From Venturia oleaginea (Eukaryota; Ascomycota; Dothideomycetes; Venturiales; Venturiaceae): 64,000 nt of DNA. The stretch is taken from contig JABMLP010000009.1 of NCBI GenBank assembly GCA_013176395.1, forward strand, positions 1,054,001 through 1,118,000, in the 5' to 3' direction. Positions 11,553 through 20,814 of this stretch are shown here, piece after piece; the first letter of the stretch is position 1, and each line of letters opens with the position of its first letter. The position numbers and the translations under genes are program-made. The notes below the pieces were generated by a model. It saw nothing but the letters and a program-made list of their open reading frames with translations. It was not told the origin of the DNA and ran no database searches.

Positions 11553-11841
11553 CTAGCGACAATGTCCCCGAATAGTCTCACAAGACTTGCTACAGCACTC
11601 GTTGTCAAAACGGCAGTTACTATAACCCCATTAGCCATCCCCAATCCCAAATACGGCACACTCAACACCCAAACTGTAAAACTCACTCATCATGATAACC
11701 CTTAGTCTGTCCAACTTGCGCTGTACCAGCAGGGCAAACCCCCCGTTTCTGCGTAGCCATGTGTGCCTCACCGACAACAGCCATACCTTGGGAGACGGCT
11801 ACGAGGGAGAGCGTGGAGAAGACGAGGGTGAGGAGTTTCAT
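11553..11841 (-). CDS. Small secreted six-cysteine (knottin-like) protein
   Basis: Exons 11841-11687 and 11619-11553 flank a 67-nt intron (11620-11686, gtgagt..tag, GCTAAT branch) and give 73 residues. Residues 1-19 form a signal peptide (MKLLTLVFSTL..). A Lys-Arg pair at 32-33 looks like a Kex2 cleavage site and would leave a peptide of about 40 residues beginning GVCPAG. The cysteines fall at about 36, 54, 60, 61, 65 and 72, i.e. C-X17-C-X5-CC-X3-C-X6-C. The C..CC..C..C tail is the inhibitor-cystine-knot arrangement, although the first loop is longer than usual. All six cysteines and the stop appear only after splicing, which supports the model. Function is unknown: such proteins include effectors, antimicrobials and surface peptides. 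Confidence 0.7.
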
Positions 11842-13449
11842 GATTGTTGTTTTGGATGTGTGGTTTGAGAAGAGAAAGAGTTGTTAGACTTGAACTTTGC
11901 TTTTGGTAAGAAGAGATGATATTGATCTGAGTTGAATAGTTGTGGATTGAAGGATTGAGGCTGAATTCAAGTGCCAAGTTCCGTTCTTATACACCACCAC
12001 CACCACCACCACCACCATCACCATCACCATCACCATCCATCAACGTCTCCATTTGAGGACCTCTGCCGTCATATTTCCCACTGCCAGGAACACACTGTAC
12101 ATGTATCAAAACCAAGTGAGGCCACTCTCACAGAAAACCCATCCCAGTGAAACAATAGCTTCAAGTTGAGGCATTTCACCAGAACTCAGCTCAAACCTAT
12201 GCCCCGCTGTCGGAAAGATTCTTCAACAGGTGGGAGAAGACCGAGATCCTGGAATATCAGCTCGGTAGCTCCAGTAACGACATCTCTTTCGAGTTTGAAA
12301 GTAAAAGTCAAATATGGCTGATTACTTCAGTGGCTGTCTGAGCCACTAGGAGACGTCATAGGGCTGTTAGGGTTAGACCTCTGAAACGCGAAGCCGCGCG
12401 AGGTGTGGAAGCCTGATGTGGACGTTCATGTCCGAGGAGAGAAATCGCTTTGCAGAATGGGGAATTTGATATATTATACGAGTTTCAACTCTTGGCTTTC
12501 TGGAATCTGGAACGCGTCGCCAGAAGGATGTGACTGTCGAAGACGGTGCGGAAGTATCCGTAGATCGGCGTGATCGAAACACATCGTTTCTAGAAGCAAT
12601 ATATTTCATCACAACCTCGGTTGGCGGAATTGGGAAATAGCTCGTGTCAATTATGAAGACCAGTTGAGGTATATCGTCGCGTCCATACCTACTACCCAAG
12701 CTCTCGTCTCTATACCTCCCTTAAAACCTCTCAACCTCCCCAATCTGTTACACCTTCTCGTCTACAAGAAATAGACCGTCCCTGAATTCATGACCCTCAA
12801 AAGCCCAGATATCGATTAGAAATGAGACCCAATTAATGTATACCGTACTAGATTCCAAGAAAACTTGTACGCGAGACCAGGTCCGCACGGCTACGTTTTG
12901 TATGAGAAAATACTCATCTATAAAAATGCGAGCAAAGATCAGCCGTGCCACCCTTGCCTCGCGTACAGCTTTGCACGGAATCTACTATCACGGTACCCCG
13001 TATCGTTCTTGGACCACTCCTCGTGAATGAACAAGGAAACGTCTTAATTGCCAGGCCCCCAACGGAAGAATGAGTTTAAATATTTAATAGCCTGTGAGCA
13101 CGTTGCCAATCCCCCAGATTATTCCGAGCCAACTCAGTGGTCCATCGCGTCGCGCTAATTGGTCGCTGCCATCTGATCAACCGTTCTTGTCTATACACGT
13201 TGCGGCGAGACTATCAAAACCCCGTAAAGGTCTTGGGCAATTCCACTTGCTTATGGTGTTCGTGCCGGCCAACCATAACGCTTTGTGTCTCCTTGGCCCC
13301 TTCCACCAACACGGGTGCTACCATGGTAGTCAATCTGTAGTACTTAGGTCGTGGCATCTGTGGTGCTCTCTGAAGATTACTCTCCTTCCTTCACGCCCAT
13401 TGTTTCTTTCCACTTTCGTTAATTGTCCGATTCTGCGGACAGCCAAATC
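11842..13449. other. Intergenic region with a (CAC/CAT)n microsatellite
   Basis: A trinucleotide tract of CAC then CAT units runs from about 11992 to 12037, upstream of the small secreted-protein gene. Frames at 12373-12699 (-) and 12748-12951 (-) have no recognised motif and no splice structure. The last few hundred bases should contain the sedolisin promoter. Confidence 0.45.
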
Positions 13450-15419
13450 ATGGTGTCCAAGACGATCCTTGGGGCCTTTGCGCTCTCGTTCGCAGCTGGA
13501 AGTAATGCTGCGACAGCGATGAAGCAGGTGGAATCTGTTAGCAATGCTGCTTTGGCTTCACAGGGCTGGGCAGTCGCACGAACGCCTCCGTCTGAGGAAC
13601 CACTTACTCTTCAAATTGGCCTCACCTTCCAGAATATCGACAAGATGTTTACCAAGCTTCTCGATCTCTCGAATAAGAAATCCCCAAACTACGGCAAGTG
13701 GTTGGATCGGGACGACTTGATTGCGATGGTGCAGCCAAGTCTGTCAGCCAACGAGGCTGTCATCAATTGGCTGAATTCGGAGGGCGTCTCGAAAGTTTCC
13801 AGCGATGGCACCGTGGTTACGTTCAGCACTACCATCGAGACGGCGAACAGGATCTTGAATGCCGATTTCCGGGGATATGAAAGGTCGGGAATATCGAAGG
13901 TTCGGACGGTCGAGTACTCTGTTCCACAAGATATCGCCGAGCATATCGATGTAATTCATCCGACAACTTTCTTCGGAAAGACCCAGGCTTTTGCTCCAGT
14001 TCATACCAAATTCGGCCATGAAATCGAGACAATCAAGACAGCCAACTTTGCGAGGAGTGAACAGGCTCCGTCCACTGAGAGTCCACCCACCAAACAGCAG
14101 ACAGTAGCAAAAGAATGCGCAGAAGGCATCACGCCATCATGTATTAATCAACTGTACAATATTGGAAATTACACAGCACTGGCAACCTCTGGCAGTAAGG
14201 TCGGCTTCGGCAGTTTCCTGAACCAAACCGCAGGAGGAGAAGAACTCCGACTTTATAACGAGTACCACCACCTTCCAAAACACAACTTCACCAAGGTCGA
14301 GGTCACCGTAGGTGCCGCGAAACCTCTAAAACCAGACACTGGCGAGGCCAACTTGGATGCTCAAACCATGGTTGCAGTGGCTTACCCACTTCCCATCACT
14401 GAGTTTTTGACCGGTGGCTCTCCGCCATTTGTCCCAGATCTGGAGATGTCAGATCCCTCGAAGAACACCAATGAGCCGTATCTGCCGTATTACCAGCACC
14501 TTCTCTCCCTCAAGAATTCACAGCTACCACAAGCCATCTCGAACTCGTATGGAGAGCCCGAGCAGACTGTTCCCAAACGCTATGCCGAGCGTACCTGTAC
14601 ATTAATGGCCATGATGGGAATACGTGGTATAACGGTGTTGGAATCTTCAGGTGACACGGGTATTGGTGCCGCATGTTTGAGCAACGATGGCAAAAAGAGG
14701 AAGCGATTCGACAACCAATTCCCCAGCACTTGCCCTTGGATCACTTCGATAGGAGGAACTCAGGCGGTGAATCCCGAAGTCGCCTGGTCTGACTCTAGTG
14801 GCGGCTTCTCGGATTATTTCCCTAGGCCAGCTTACCAGTCGCGTGCGGTTGAGACTGTAAGTGGGCGCACAGTTTTGATGTTTGCAAAGCTAACATTGCT
14901 CTTAGTACTTCACCAAACACGCTGCCCCAGCGGTGACAACCACTTGGCTACAATACTATAACAACAAAGGTCGTGCCTTCCCGGACATTTCTGCCCACAG
15001 TCTTTCACCCCCCTTTGTGGTAAGTAATGGCTGCCTGCCGGCCGAATACTCGATCGCTGACCTACCAAATTCAGATCTTTGACGATGGACAACGGACGGA
15101 GAGCGGAGGTACGTCTGCGGCGGCGCCGTTAATGGCAGGAATCTTCGGACTCCTCAATGATGCTCGTCTCCGAGCCAATCTTTCAACGCTGGGCTTTGTC
15201 AACCCATGGCTATACGAGTATGCAAGTGATTTTGTTGTAGACATCACTGCTGGCGCTGGTCGTGGCTGTGACGGCACCAATCACCAAACCGGCAAGCGTC
15301 TGAACAACAGCGGTCTCATTCCTGATGCATTCTGGAATGCCACGGTCGGTTGGGACGCTGTGACGGGATTGGGGATTCCAGATTTCCAGAAGATGGTCAA
15401 ATCTGCCCTGGCCAAGTGA
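13450..15419 (+). CDS. Sedolisin-family serine-carboxyl peptidase (S53, tripeptidyl-peptidase-like)
   Basis: Exons 13450-14856, 14906-15019 and 15075-15419 (introns 49 and 55 nt) give 621 residues. A signal peptide (ALSFAAGSNA) precedes an S53 pro-domain (residues about 30-200) with NYGKWLDRDDL. The catalytic Glu and Asp are in GEANLDAQ (about 299 and 303). The oxyanion Asp is in ESSGDTGIG, and the Ser in SGGTSAAAP (about 521) is created by joining exon 3. The C-terminal calcium site is represented by DITAG and GWDAVTGLGIPDF. All residues needed for activity are present. Family members are secreted, work at acidic pH and remove tripeptides from the N-termini of proteins, or act as endopeptidases; which applies here is open. 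Confidence 0.93.
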
Positions 15420-15421
15420 TT

Positions 15422-15475
15422 GCGATTCTACTAGTGTCTGCGATTCTACTAGTGTTTGCGATCCTACTAGTGTTT
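15422..15475. repeat. 18-bp tandem repeat, three units
   Basis: Three head-to-tail units of gcgattctactagtgtct, with one or two substitutions, lie directly after the sedolisin stop codon, in its 3' flank. Confidence 0.85.
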
Positions 15476-15645
15476 GCTTGATACTGAAAGCTAGCACATC
15501 AGCCTGTTAATGAAGCTGATGCCTGATGAATTGGTAACCTTCTGGTGCGGAAAGCGAAGAGGGAAGAAAGAGGTCGGTCCTGTATCAGGCGAGTGGTCAT
15601 TGTTATGTCGATGCCTGGTGATTCGCGTACCGTATGGGCTTGTGT

Positions 15646-15707
15646 AATGGATGGTTTTTCGTGCTCGGATGTCGCCTCTGCACCTCACCCCTATCTGGAC
15701 GCACGGC
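15646..15707 (+). repeat. Left terminal inverted repeat of copy A (62 bp)
   Basis: It begins aatggatggtttttcgtgct and is repeated in reverse complement at 20301-20362 with a single difference. The equivalent position beyond copy B's 5' end has no such sequence. Confidence 0.65.
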
Positions 15708-16312
15708 ACGGCTCAGTGAGCGGAAGAACAAGTCTGACAGGATATATAACTAGGGATTCTCGCTGTTTTCATTGTTTCATAGCTCAAACTCCCGGGTTGA
15801 CTGTCATCATTGTGGTATCGCATCATTTGCATATCCAACATAGTTGTCCAATTGGCAATTCATTTATCTTATCGATACCCTTACCGCCTCTCTTGACCAA
15901 TCAAGTCAATTCATTTTGCCCGTCTATCTCCAGATCTTATTCACCAAAAGTAGCTTGCTACGTCGCCAAAATTGCGCCGTCCAATCCCTTTCAGAGATCC
16001 AGCAGGATCCAAAGGTCTCCAGTTATCGACGCTACAGCTAGATTACGCAGTCAGACACCTCGGGCTCGCCGCCCTTCTGCTGCTACCTCTGAGGAGATTG
16101 AGGCAGCTCTTGCGAGTCCTACAAACCAATTACAGGACGAATGAGACGAATCAGACGTACCTGAGACTCTCCTTCCGTCTCCATCAGACAAGATAGCCTA
16201 TCATCTCTTAGGAACGCCTCAAGCAGCAACTCCTAAAGCTGTAACTCTCAAACCAGCGGTTTCGAAAGCTACCACCCTACCTCTACCTCTACCTCCGAAG
16301 GAAACCTCTACA

Positions 16313-17187
16313 ATGGTCGACGGTCCTTCCGGCAAGCGCCCGGAATCCAACCTAGGAGGCATCATGTACACTGAGGAGGAACGTAGGGAACTTGTACAAC
16401 TTCACCTGAGAGAAGCTAGGGCTCGAACTGCTACAGCTGAGGCCGCTGCCAACGCTCCAGCACCTCCAGTCGTCAACAGGCCTGGAGGTATCATGGAGAT
16501 TGAAGACTCTGCTGGTGAGTTAGTCTCTATTCCAGAAGTTCAGTCAGCAATGGACCTTCTTCCTCATCTGCCACGCAAGGAATTGGTGAAAATCTGGAAG
16601 GGTACCTTCGACCCAAGGAACCTACCTCTCTTAAGGCTCAAAATTTACAGATTCTGGATACTCCAGAAGATCGCCTAGGCGTCTCAGGCGATCAATGGAC
16701 TGTCAGGCGTACTCACGTCGATGAGAAGTACTTTGGCAATGATCCAGCTATATGGTCTCAAACTTTCCTGAACTACGCGCGGGTTTTAAGTCACTACCAT
16801 GTAGCCAAGTTCCCTCGCCTGATCGTGTCAATGATGGACTTTCATGCCCAAATTATGAGCTATTACGACACATACGTCTGGCAGGGAGGTGTCCTCCGCC
16901 TCGCGCTTCGTTGGTATCAGGAAGCTATTGTCCGAGGCGTCACTCTCGATTCCAACTGGCAGGTCCCTCTCAACTGGGAACGACAGATGCTTCAGGCTCC
17001 TATGGTCAAAGGCTCCCTGTCCAACAGAGCCGCCAGCGCTCGTGGCGGCAGCGACAATATCGCGGGAGTTGTCTGCATGAATTACAACACCAGAGACAAG
17101 GGCTGCACTTGGGACACTTGTGTGAGAGACCATATCTGCTTGCGCAGAGGCTGCGATAAGAAACATCCAGCCTTTGAACACAAGTAG
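16313..17187 (+). CDS. Gag-like protein of copy A, in two frames
   Basis: An upstream frame (16313-16678) has an Ala/Arg-rich helical stretch (REARARTATAEAAANAPAP). A second frame, open from before 16640 to 17187, carries a zinc-binding C-terminus with the pattern C-X9-C-X4-C-X4-H-X-C-X4-C-X4-H (start VVCMNYNTRDKGC; end CDKKHPAFEHK). Such Cys/His clusters end the gag-like ORF of other tyrosine-recombinase retrotransposons. Around 16600-16640 the sense passes from one frame to the other, so either a programmed shift or a fixed one-base lesion exists. Copy B has exactly the same arrangement. No canonical slippery heptamer was found in frame. Confidence 0.55.
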
Positions 17188-17325
17188 CCATCACGGCTGC
17201 GATCTGAGCCTGCCAACAGACAGCTGAAACCTCAGAAATCGCTTAGCCTTCAGCTACCTTATTCACATTCCAGTTCATCGCTTTCGCTGCGTCCAAATGC
17301 AATATCCTTTTATCCTTTTCGCACG

Positions 17326-19407
17326 TTGCCTCCGGCTAGGCCTAACACCACACTTTCCTTCAAGGTCTTTGACCCATCTACACCCTCCTTACGCAACTCA
17401 CCTTCCCCCTTCGTGCCTTCAGCATGGAGAACACGCCTGGCGCGTTATCCAGGTAACTTACCTCATATTCTGGGTGGCATTTTGAGACACGGTGTCCAGA
17501 TTGGGTATGGCCCTATCCAACATCTACATTCGAAAAATCTCGCCTCAGTTTCTCTGGCACCTCATATCATTGAAACCCAGGTCCAGCAAGACCTCATACG
17601 TGGCCGCATCTCTATTCATAATGGAAGCGCGCCCTTCATATCATCACCCTTGGGTCTTGTCCCAAAAGGTGATGGTGGTTGGAGAAGAATTCATCATCTT
17701 TCTCACCCTAGCACCCATTCGGTGAACGACCACATTCCAGCCTCACGGGCGGCCATTCATTACACTAGATTCGACAGCATTCTGTCATCTATTCGCCTCA
17801 CGGGTAGAAGCTCCATTCTCATCAAACGCGACATTGAGAGTGCCTTCAGGAACATCCCAGTTGCCTACAACCAAAGGTGGCTCTTAGGCATGAAATGGGG
17901 CCTATTCTACACCGAAAATTGCCTACCATTTGGCCTCCGCACGGCGCCCTTCCTATTCAACCTCTTTGCTGAGGGTTTTCATTGGATTCTACATCACCAA
18001 TTCTCATGGCGCGTTAAGCATTACTTAGATGACTTCGTTATGATCTTTCCACCTTCTGCCCAGCCTGCCCACCTTATTCGATCGGTCTCCGATGACTACA
18101 AGCTCATCACTGACGAACTAGGCATTCCTAGGAATGACTCGAAGGATGAACAAGGTACCACAGTTGTCACCCTAGGCCTCGAGATTGACACGGTCAAGAT
18201 GGAAGCGCGCCTACCAGCGAAAAAGATCACCAAAGGTATCGCTATTGCTGAGGCCCTGCTCAAAGCCAATTCAGTCACTAAATACGACATGGAATCTGCT
18301 GCCGGATTCTACTCATTCTGCTCTTCAGTAGTCCACCTTGGCCGCGCCTTTCTACGCAGAATCTGGGATTTCACTGCTTCATTCAATCGATCGAAGGCGC
18401 TACGCCAATCTCTCTCGCCTGGAGCGCGTCAAGACCTCATTTGGTGGCGTGATCTTCTTACCAAGTTCAATGGAATCTACTTCTTCGAAGATAATGAGCG
18501 CGCTGCAGTCACTCTCTTTTCAGATGCCTCATCTTTCGCCTCCGGCGCATACTTCATCTCTGAAGATGACAAGTGGCCTTTTGCCCAACATGCCTACGCC
18601 TGCCCTCACACCCATCCTGCTTTTCACATCAACTATCACGAGATAGACGCGATCTTAAGGTCCTTCCAATGCTGGGCTTCCTTATGGTCGCACAAAGAAG
18701 TTCATATTATGACAGACAGCACCACGGCATTCTATGCAATCAAAAACCACTCAGTTCGAGGTTTGGCAATGGATTCTCTACGTCAACTTCTGCTTCTAGC
18801 CGCCCAGCATGATGTCAAGCTCACACCTCACTGGATTTCTTCGCAGAATAACCGCCTCGCTGACGCTCTCTCTCGCCTTGACATTGACACCATTGCTGAC
18901 TTAACTGGCTGGCAGAACCTCTCGCTTTCAAACCTCCTATCTGGTATATTCGCCAGATCAACGAAGACCGACCGGGTCACACCTCCAACTATATCAGGAT
19001 GCTTTGGTATCGCCTCTCTGCAGACACCCAGTCTGGTTACCGCACCGCCGTCACCTCGTACGAAGTCTCTTGCGCAATCGATGGACATCCGCCTTGGCCG
19101 TCTACTGAGACCACAATTGGGCGATACATTGAGCGAAGAGGCTTTGGAACTGACGGTATTACACAAGTTAAGCCGTCTAAAATCGACTCTAACCTCTCTG
19201 CCATCCGCGCATATCACGTCGACAGATCCCTCTCAACCTCCCACTTCTGCTGCGAACACCTCCGGGGCCTTATCAAAGGCCTTAAGAGGCTGTTTAATGG
19301 ATGCCAACGAGAAGACGTTACGCCTGAACTTTTGTACCAGATCTCAGCACCTTTTACGGACAGCATGGACAAGGATGAAGTCAACATTACTGCTGCCCAT
19401 ACAGTAG
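17326..19407 (+). CDS. Reverse transcriptase/RNase H of copy A
   Basis: A 693-residue protein. The fingers/palm begin around FISSPLGLVPKGDGGWRRI; RDIESAF holds the first catalytic Asp and HYLDDFVM (about residue 232) is the YxDD box. An RNase H domain follows, with FSDASS, NYHEIDA, MTDSTTAFYAI and NRLADALSRLD supplying the acidic residues. After RNase H the reading frame continues without a known domain, overlapping the recombinase ORF by about 400 nt. No integrase or protease was seen. It would copy the element RNA into DNA. The ORF is intact, with no premature stop. Confidence 0.92.
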   Translation: MPPARPNTTLSFKVFDPSTPSLRNSPSPFVPSAWRTRLARYPGNLPHILGGILRHGVQIGYGPIQHLHSKNLASVSLAPHIIETQVQQDLIRGRISIHNGSAPFISSPLGLVPKGDGGWRRIHHLSHPSTHSVNDHIPASRAAIHYTRFDSILSSIRLTGRSSILIKRDIESAFRNIPVAYNQRWLLGMKWGLFYTENCLPFGLRTAPFLFNLFAEGFHWILHHQFSWRVKHYLDDFVMIFPPSAQPAHLIRSVSDDYKLITDELGIPRNDSKDEQGTTVVTLGLEIDTVKMEARLPAKKITKGIAIAEALLKANSVTKYDMESAAGFYSFCSSVVHLGRAFLRRIWDFTASFNRSKALRQSLSPGARQDLIWWRDLLTKFNGIYFFEDNERAAVTLFSDASSFASGAYFISEDDKWPFAQHAYACPHTHPAFHINYHEIDAILRSFQCWASLWSHKEVHIMTDSTTAFYAIKNHSVRGLAMDSLRQLLLLAAQHDVKLTPHWISSQNNRLADALSRLDIDTIADLTGWQNLSLSNLLSGIFARSTKTDRVTPPTISGCFGIASLQTPSLVTAPPSPRTKSLAQSMDIRLGRLLRPQLGDTLSEEALELTVLHKLSRLKSTLTSLPSAHITSTDPSQPPTSAANTSGALSKALRGCLMDANEKTLRLNFCTRSQHLLRTAWTRMKSTLLLPIQ

Positions 19408-20000
19408 CCTTTGCAGGCATGTTCCGCATGGGGGAACTCTGCTATGAACACAAGGAAACTAAGAATGCCTTACTTTTCAGATCGACTCGAGTCCTGCGCA
19501 GCGATGTCACCATTGCGCCCAACGATTCTTACGCAACCCTCCATTTGAAACGCTCCAAAAGCGACGCTAATCACGAAGGTGCTACGGTCTACCTTGCAGC
19601 CTCACCTCATTCACCAGCTACCTGCCCAATCCGAGCCCTCCGCTGCCTCTTTACTATCGATCCTAAGCCTGCCAACTCACCTCTCTTTAACGTGCGAGGC
19701 GCCTGCACCAAACTTAAAGTCAACAGCGCTCTCACCGCACGAATGGACCTCGCCGGGTTGCCTACAACAGGTTATTCAGGACACAGTTTTCGCAAAGGCG
19801 CTGCCTCGGCAGCGGCCAGGCGTGGAATCTCGTACGAGGACATTCAAATCATGGGCAGATGGCGCTCAGATTCTGCACGTTTGTACATTAGGCATGACCC
19901 GGCGCGAATGGCTCACCTCGCCTACCAGGCAGTCAATGGCAAGTTGCCCATCATTACTGGCCTGCCTACACCGCCGGCTTCACAACCTCCGCCAATCTGA
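18999..20000 (+). CDS. Tyrosine recombinase of copy A
   Basis: A 333-residue protein in a frame different from the RT ORF, overlapping its end by 409 nt. An N-terminal SAM-like core-binding part (TQSGYRTAVTSYEVSC) leads into the catalytic domain, with Arg I in AGMFRMGELCYEH, a Lys-containing beta-hairpin (LHLKRSKSD), the H-x-x-R box GHSFRKGAASAAARRGISYE, Trp in MGRWRSDS and the nucleophile Tyr in SARLYIRHDP. All five key positions are present. In DIRS-type elements this enzyme integrates a circular DNA copy by strand exchange, without target duplication. It is not like the DUF3435 captains of Starship elements in length or context. Confidence 0.9.
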   Translation: MLWYRLSADTQSGYRTAVTSYEVSCAIDGHPPWPSTETTIGRYIERRGFGTDGITQVKPSKIDSNLSAIRAYHVDRSLSTSHFCCEHLRGLIKGLKRLFNGCQREDVTPELLYQISAPFTDSMDKDEVNITAAHTVAFAGMFRMGELCYEHKETKNALLFRSTRVLRSDVTIAPNDSYATLHLKRSKSDANHEGATVYLAASPHSPATCPIRALRCLFTIDPKPANSPLFNVRGACTKLKVNSALTARMDLAGLPTTGYSGHSFRKGAASAAARRGISYEDIQIMGRWRSDSARLYIRHDPARMAHLAYQAVNGKLPIITGLPTPPASQPPPI

Positions 20001-20300
20001 GTCGATTGGCGCAGTCTTCGACTTCGTACATTGTACGAATGCCGTTTACCCACCCTGGCCGCTAGCCCAATCACATACACACACACTCTTTTTTCTACTC
20101 ATTTCACTCAATCTCCCTCAGTTATATCCTCAGCCTTGCTGCCGGCCTCGTCACCTTCCTTCCCTCACAATTGGGCCTTTCCTTGGGCTTCTTTTCGTGC
20201 ATTGCCTGGCAGAATGGCACAGCTCATTTGGCCTAGCTCCTAGGCCAAGCTTGCTGTACTACCCTGCCGCCACACGGCTTTGCCGAAAGGCCTGCCAATT

Positions 20301-20362
20301 GCCGTGCGTTCAGATAGGGGTGAGGTGCAGAGGCGACATCCGAGCACGAAAAACCATCCATT
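20301..20362 (-). repeat. Right terminal inverted repeat of copy A (62 bp)
   Basis: Reverse complement of 15646-15707 with one mismatch. It lies in the centre of the palindrome, directly after copy A's gccaattg end, and copy B lacks its own version. Confidence 0.65.
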
Positions 20363-20393
20363 TCGTGCATACACATATTGAGCGATTGAGAGG

Positions 20394-20416
20394 CTTAAAA
20401 TCAAGTAGATTTTAAG
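20394..20416. repeat. Small hairpin at the centre of the palindrome
   Basis: cttaaaatc and gattttaag form a 9-bp stem around the loop aagta. It adjoins the 3' end of copy B. Confidence 0.6.
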
Positions 20417-20575
20417 CAATTGGCAGGCCTTTCGGCAAAGCCGTGCAGCGGCAGGGTAGTACAGCAAGCTTGGCCTAGGAGCTAGGCCAAATGAGCTGTG
20501 CCATTCTGCCAGGCAATGCACGAAAAGAAGCCCAAGGAAAGGCCCAATTGTGAGGGAAGGAAGGTGACGAGGCCG

Positions 20576-20767
20576 GCAGCAAGGCTGAGGATATAACTGA
20601 GGGAGATTGAGTGAAATGAGTAGAAAAAAGAGAGTGTGTGTATGTGATTGGGCTAGCGGCCAGGGTGGGTCGGCAGCAAGGCTGAGGATATAACTGAGGG
20701 AGATTGAGTGAAATGAGTAGAAAAAAGAGTGTGTGTGTATGTGATTGGGCTAGCGGCCAGGGTGGGT
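20576..20767. repeat. Tandem duplication of about 97 bp in copy B only
   Basis: The block from cggcagcaaggctgagg to cggccagggtgggt occurs twice in a row here but once in copy A (about 20047-20143). The two units differ in the GT-rich run (agagagtgtgtgtatg versus agagtgtgtgtgtatg). It lies in the untranslated 3' region after the recombinase stop. Confidence 0.85.
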
Positions 20768-20814
20768 AAACGGCATTCGTACAATGTACGAAGTCGAAGA
20801 CTGCGCCAATCGAC

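Larger units (their letters stand above)
15646..20362 (+). mobile_element. Tyrosine-recombinase (DIRS-like) retrotransposon, copy A
   Basis: A 4.7-kb element. In order it holds a gag-like region (16313-17187), a reverse transcriptase/RNase H ORF (17326-19407) and an overlapping tyrosine recombinase ORF (18999-20000). It has no integrase and no long terminal repeats. Sequence 15646-15707 recurs inverted at 20301-20362 with one mismatch in 62 bp, which I take as the terminal inverted repeats. RT plus RNase H plus tyrosine recombinase with a long ORF overlap is the DIRS superfamily plan; short inverted repeats favour DIRS over Ngaro. The left boundary is less certain, because similarity to copy B begins only at 15783. 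Confidence 0.75.

Noticed and set aside
11561..11704. Plus-strand short frame beginning MSPNSLTRLATALVV
   Set aside because: It looks like a signal peptide but overlaps the second exon and intron of the minus-strand six-cysteine gene, which has far better support, and it ends without any feature.
12373..12699. 108-residue minus-strand frame
   Set aside because: No motif, no splice structure and no homologous feature that I recognise.
18999..20000. Starship 'captain' (DUF3435) recombinase or a Crypton
   Set aside because: Captains and Cryptons carry no reverse transcriptase; here the recombinase overlaps an RT/RNase H ORF of the same element in both copies.
20240..20521. 93-residue frame over the centre of the palindrome
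   Set aside because: It merely reads from one arm through the spacer into the other and has no protein features.
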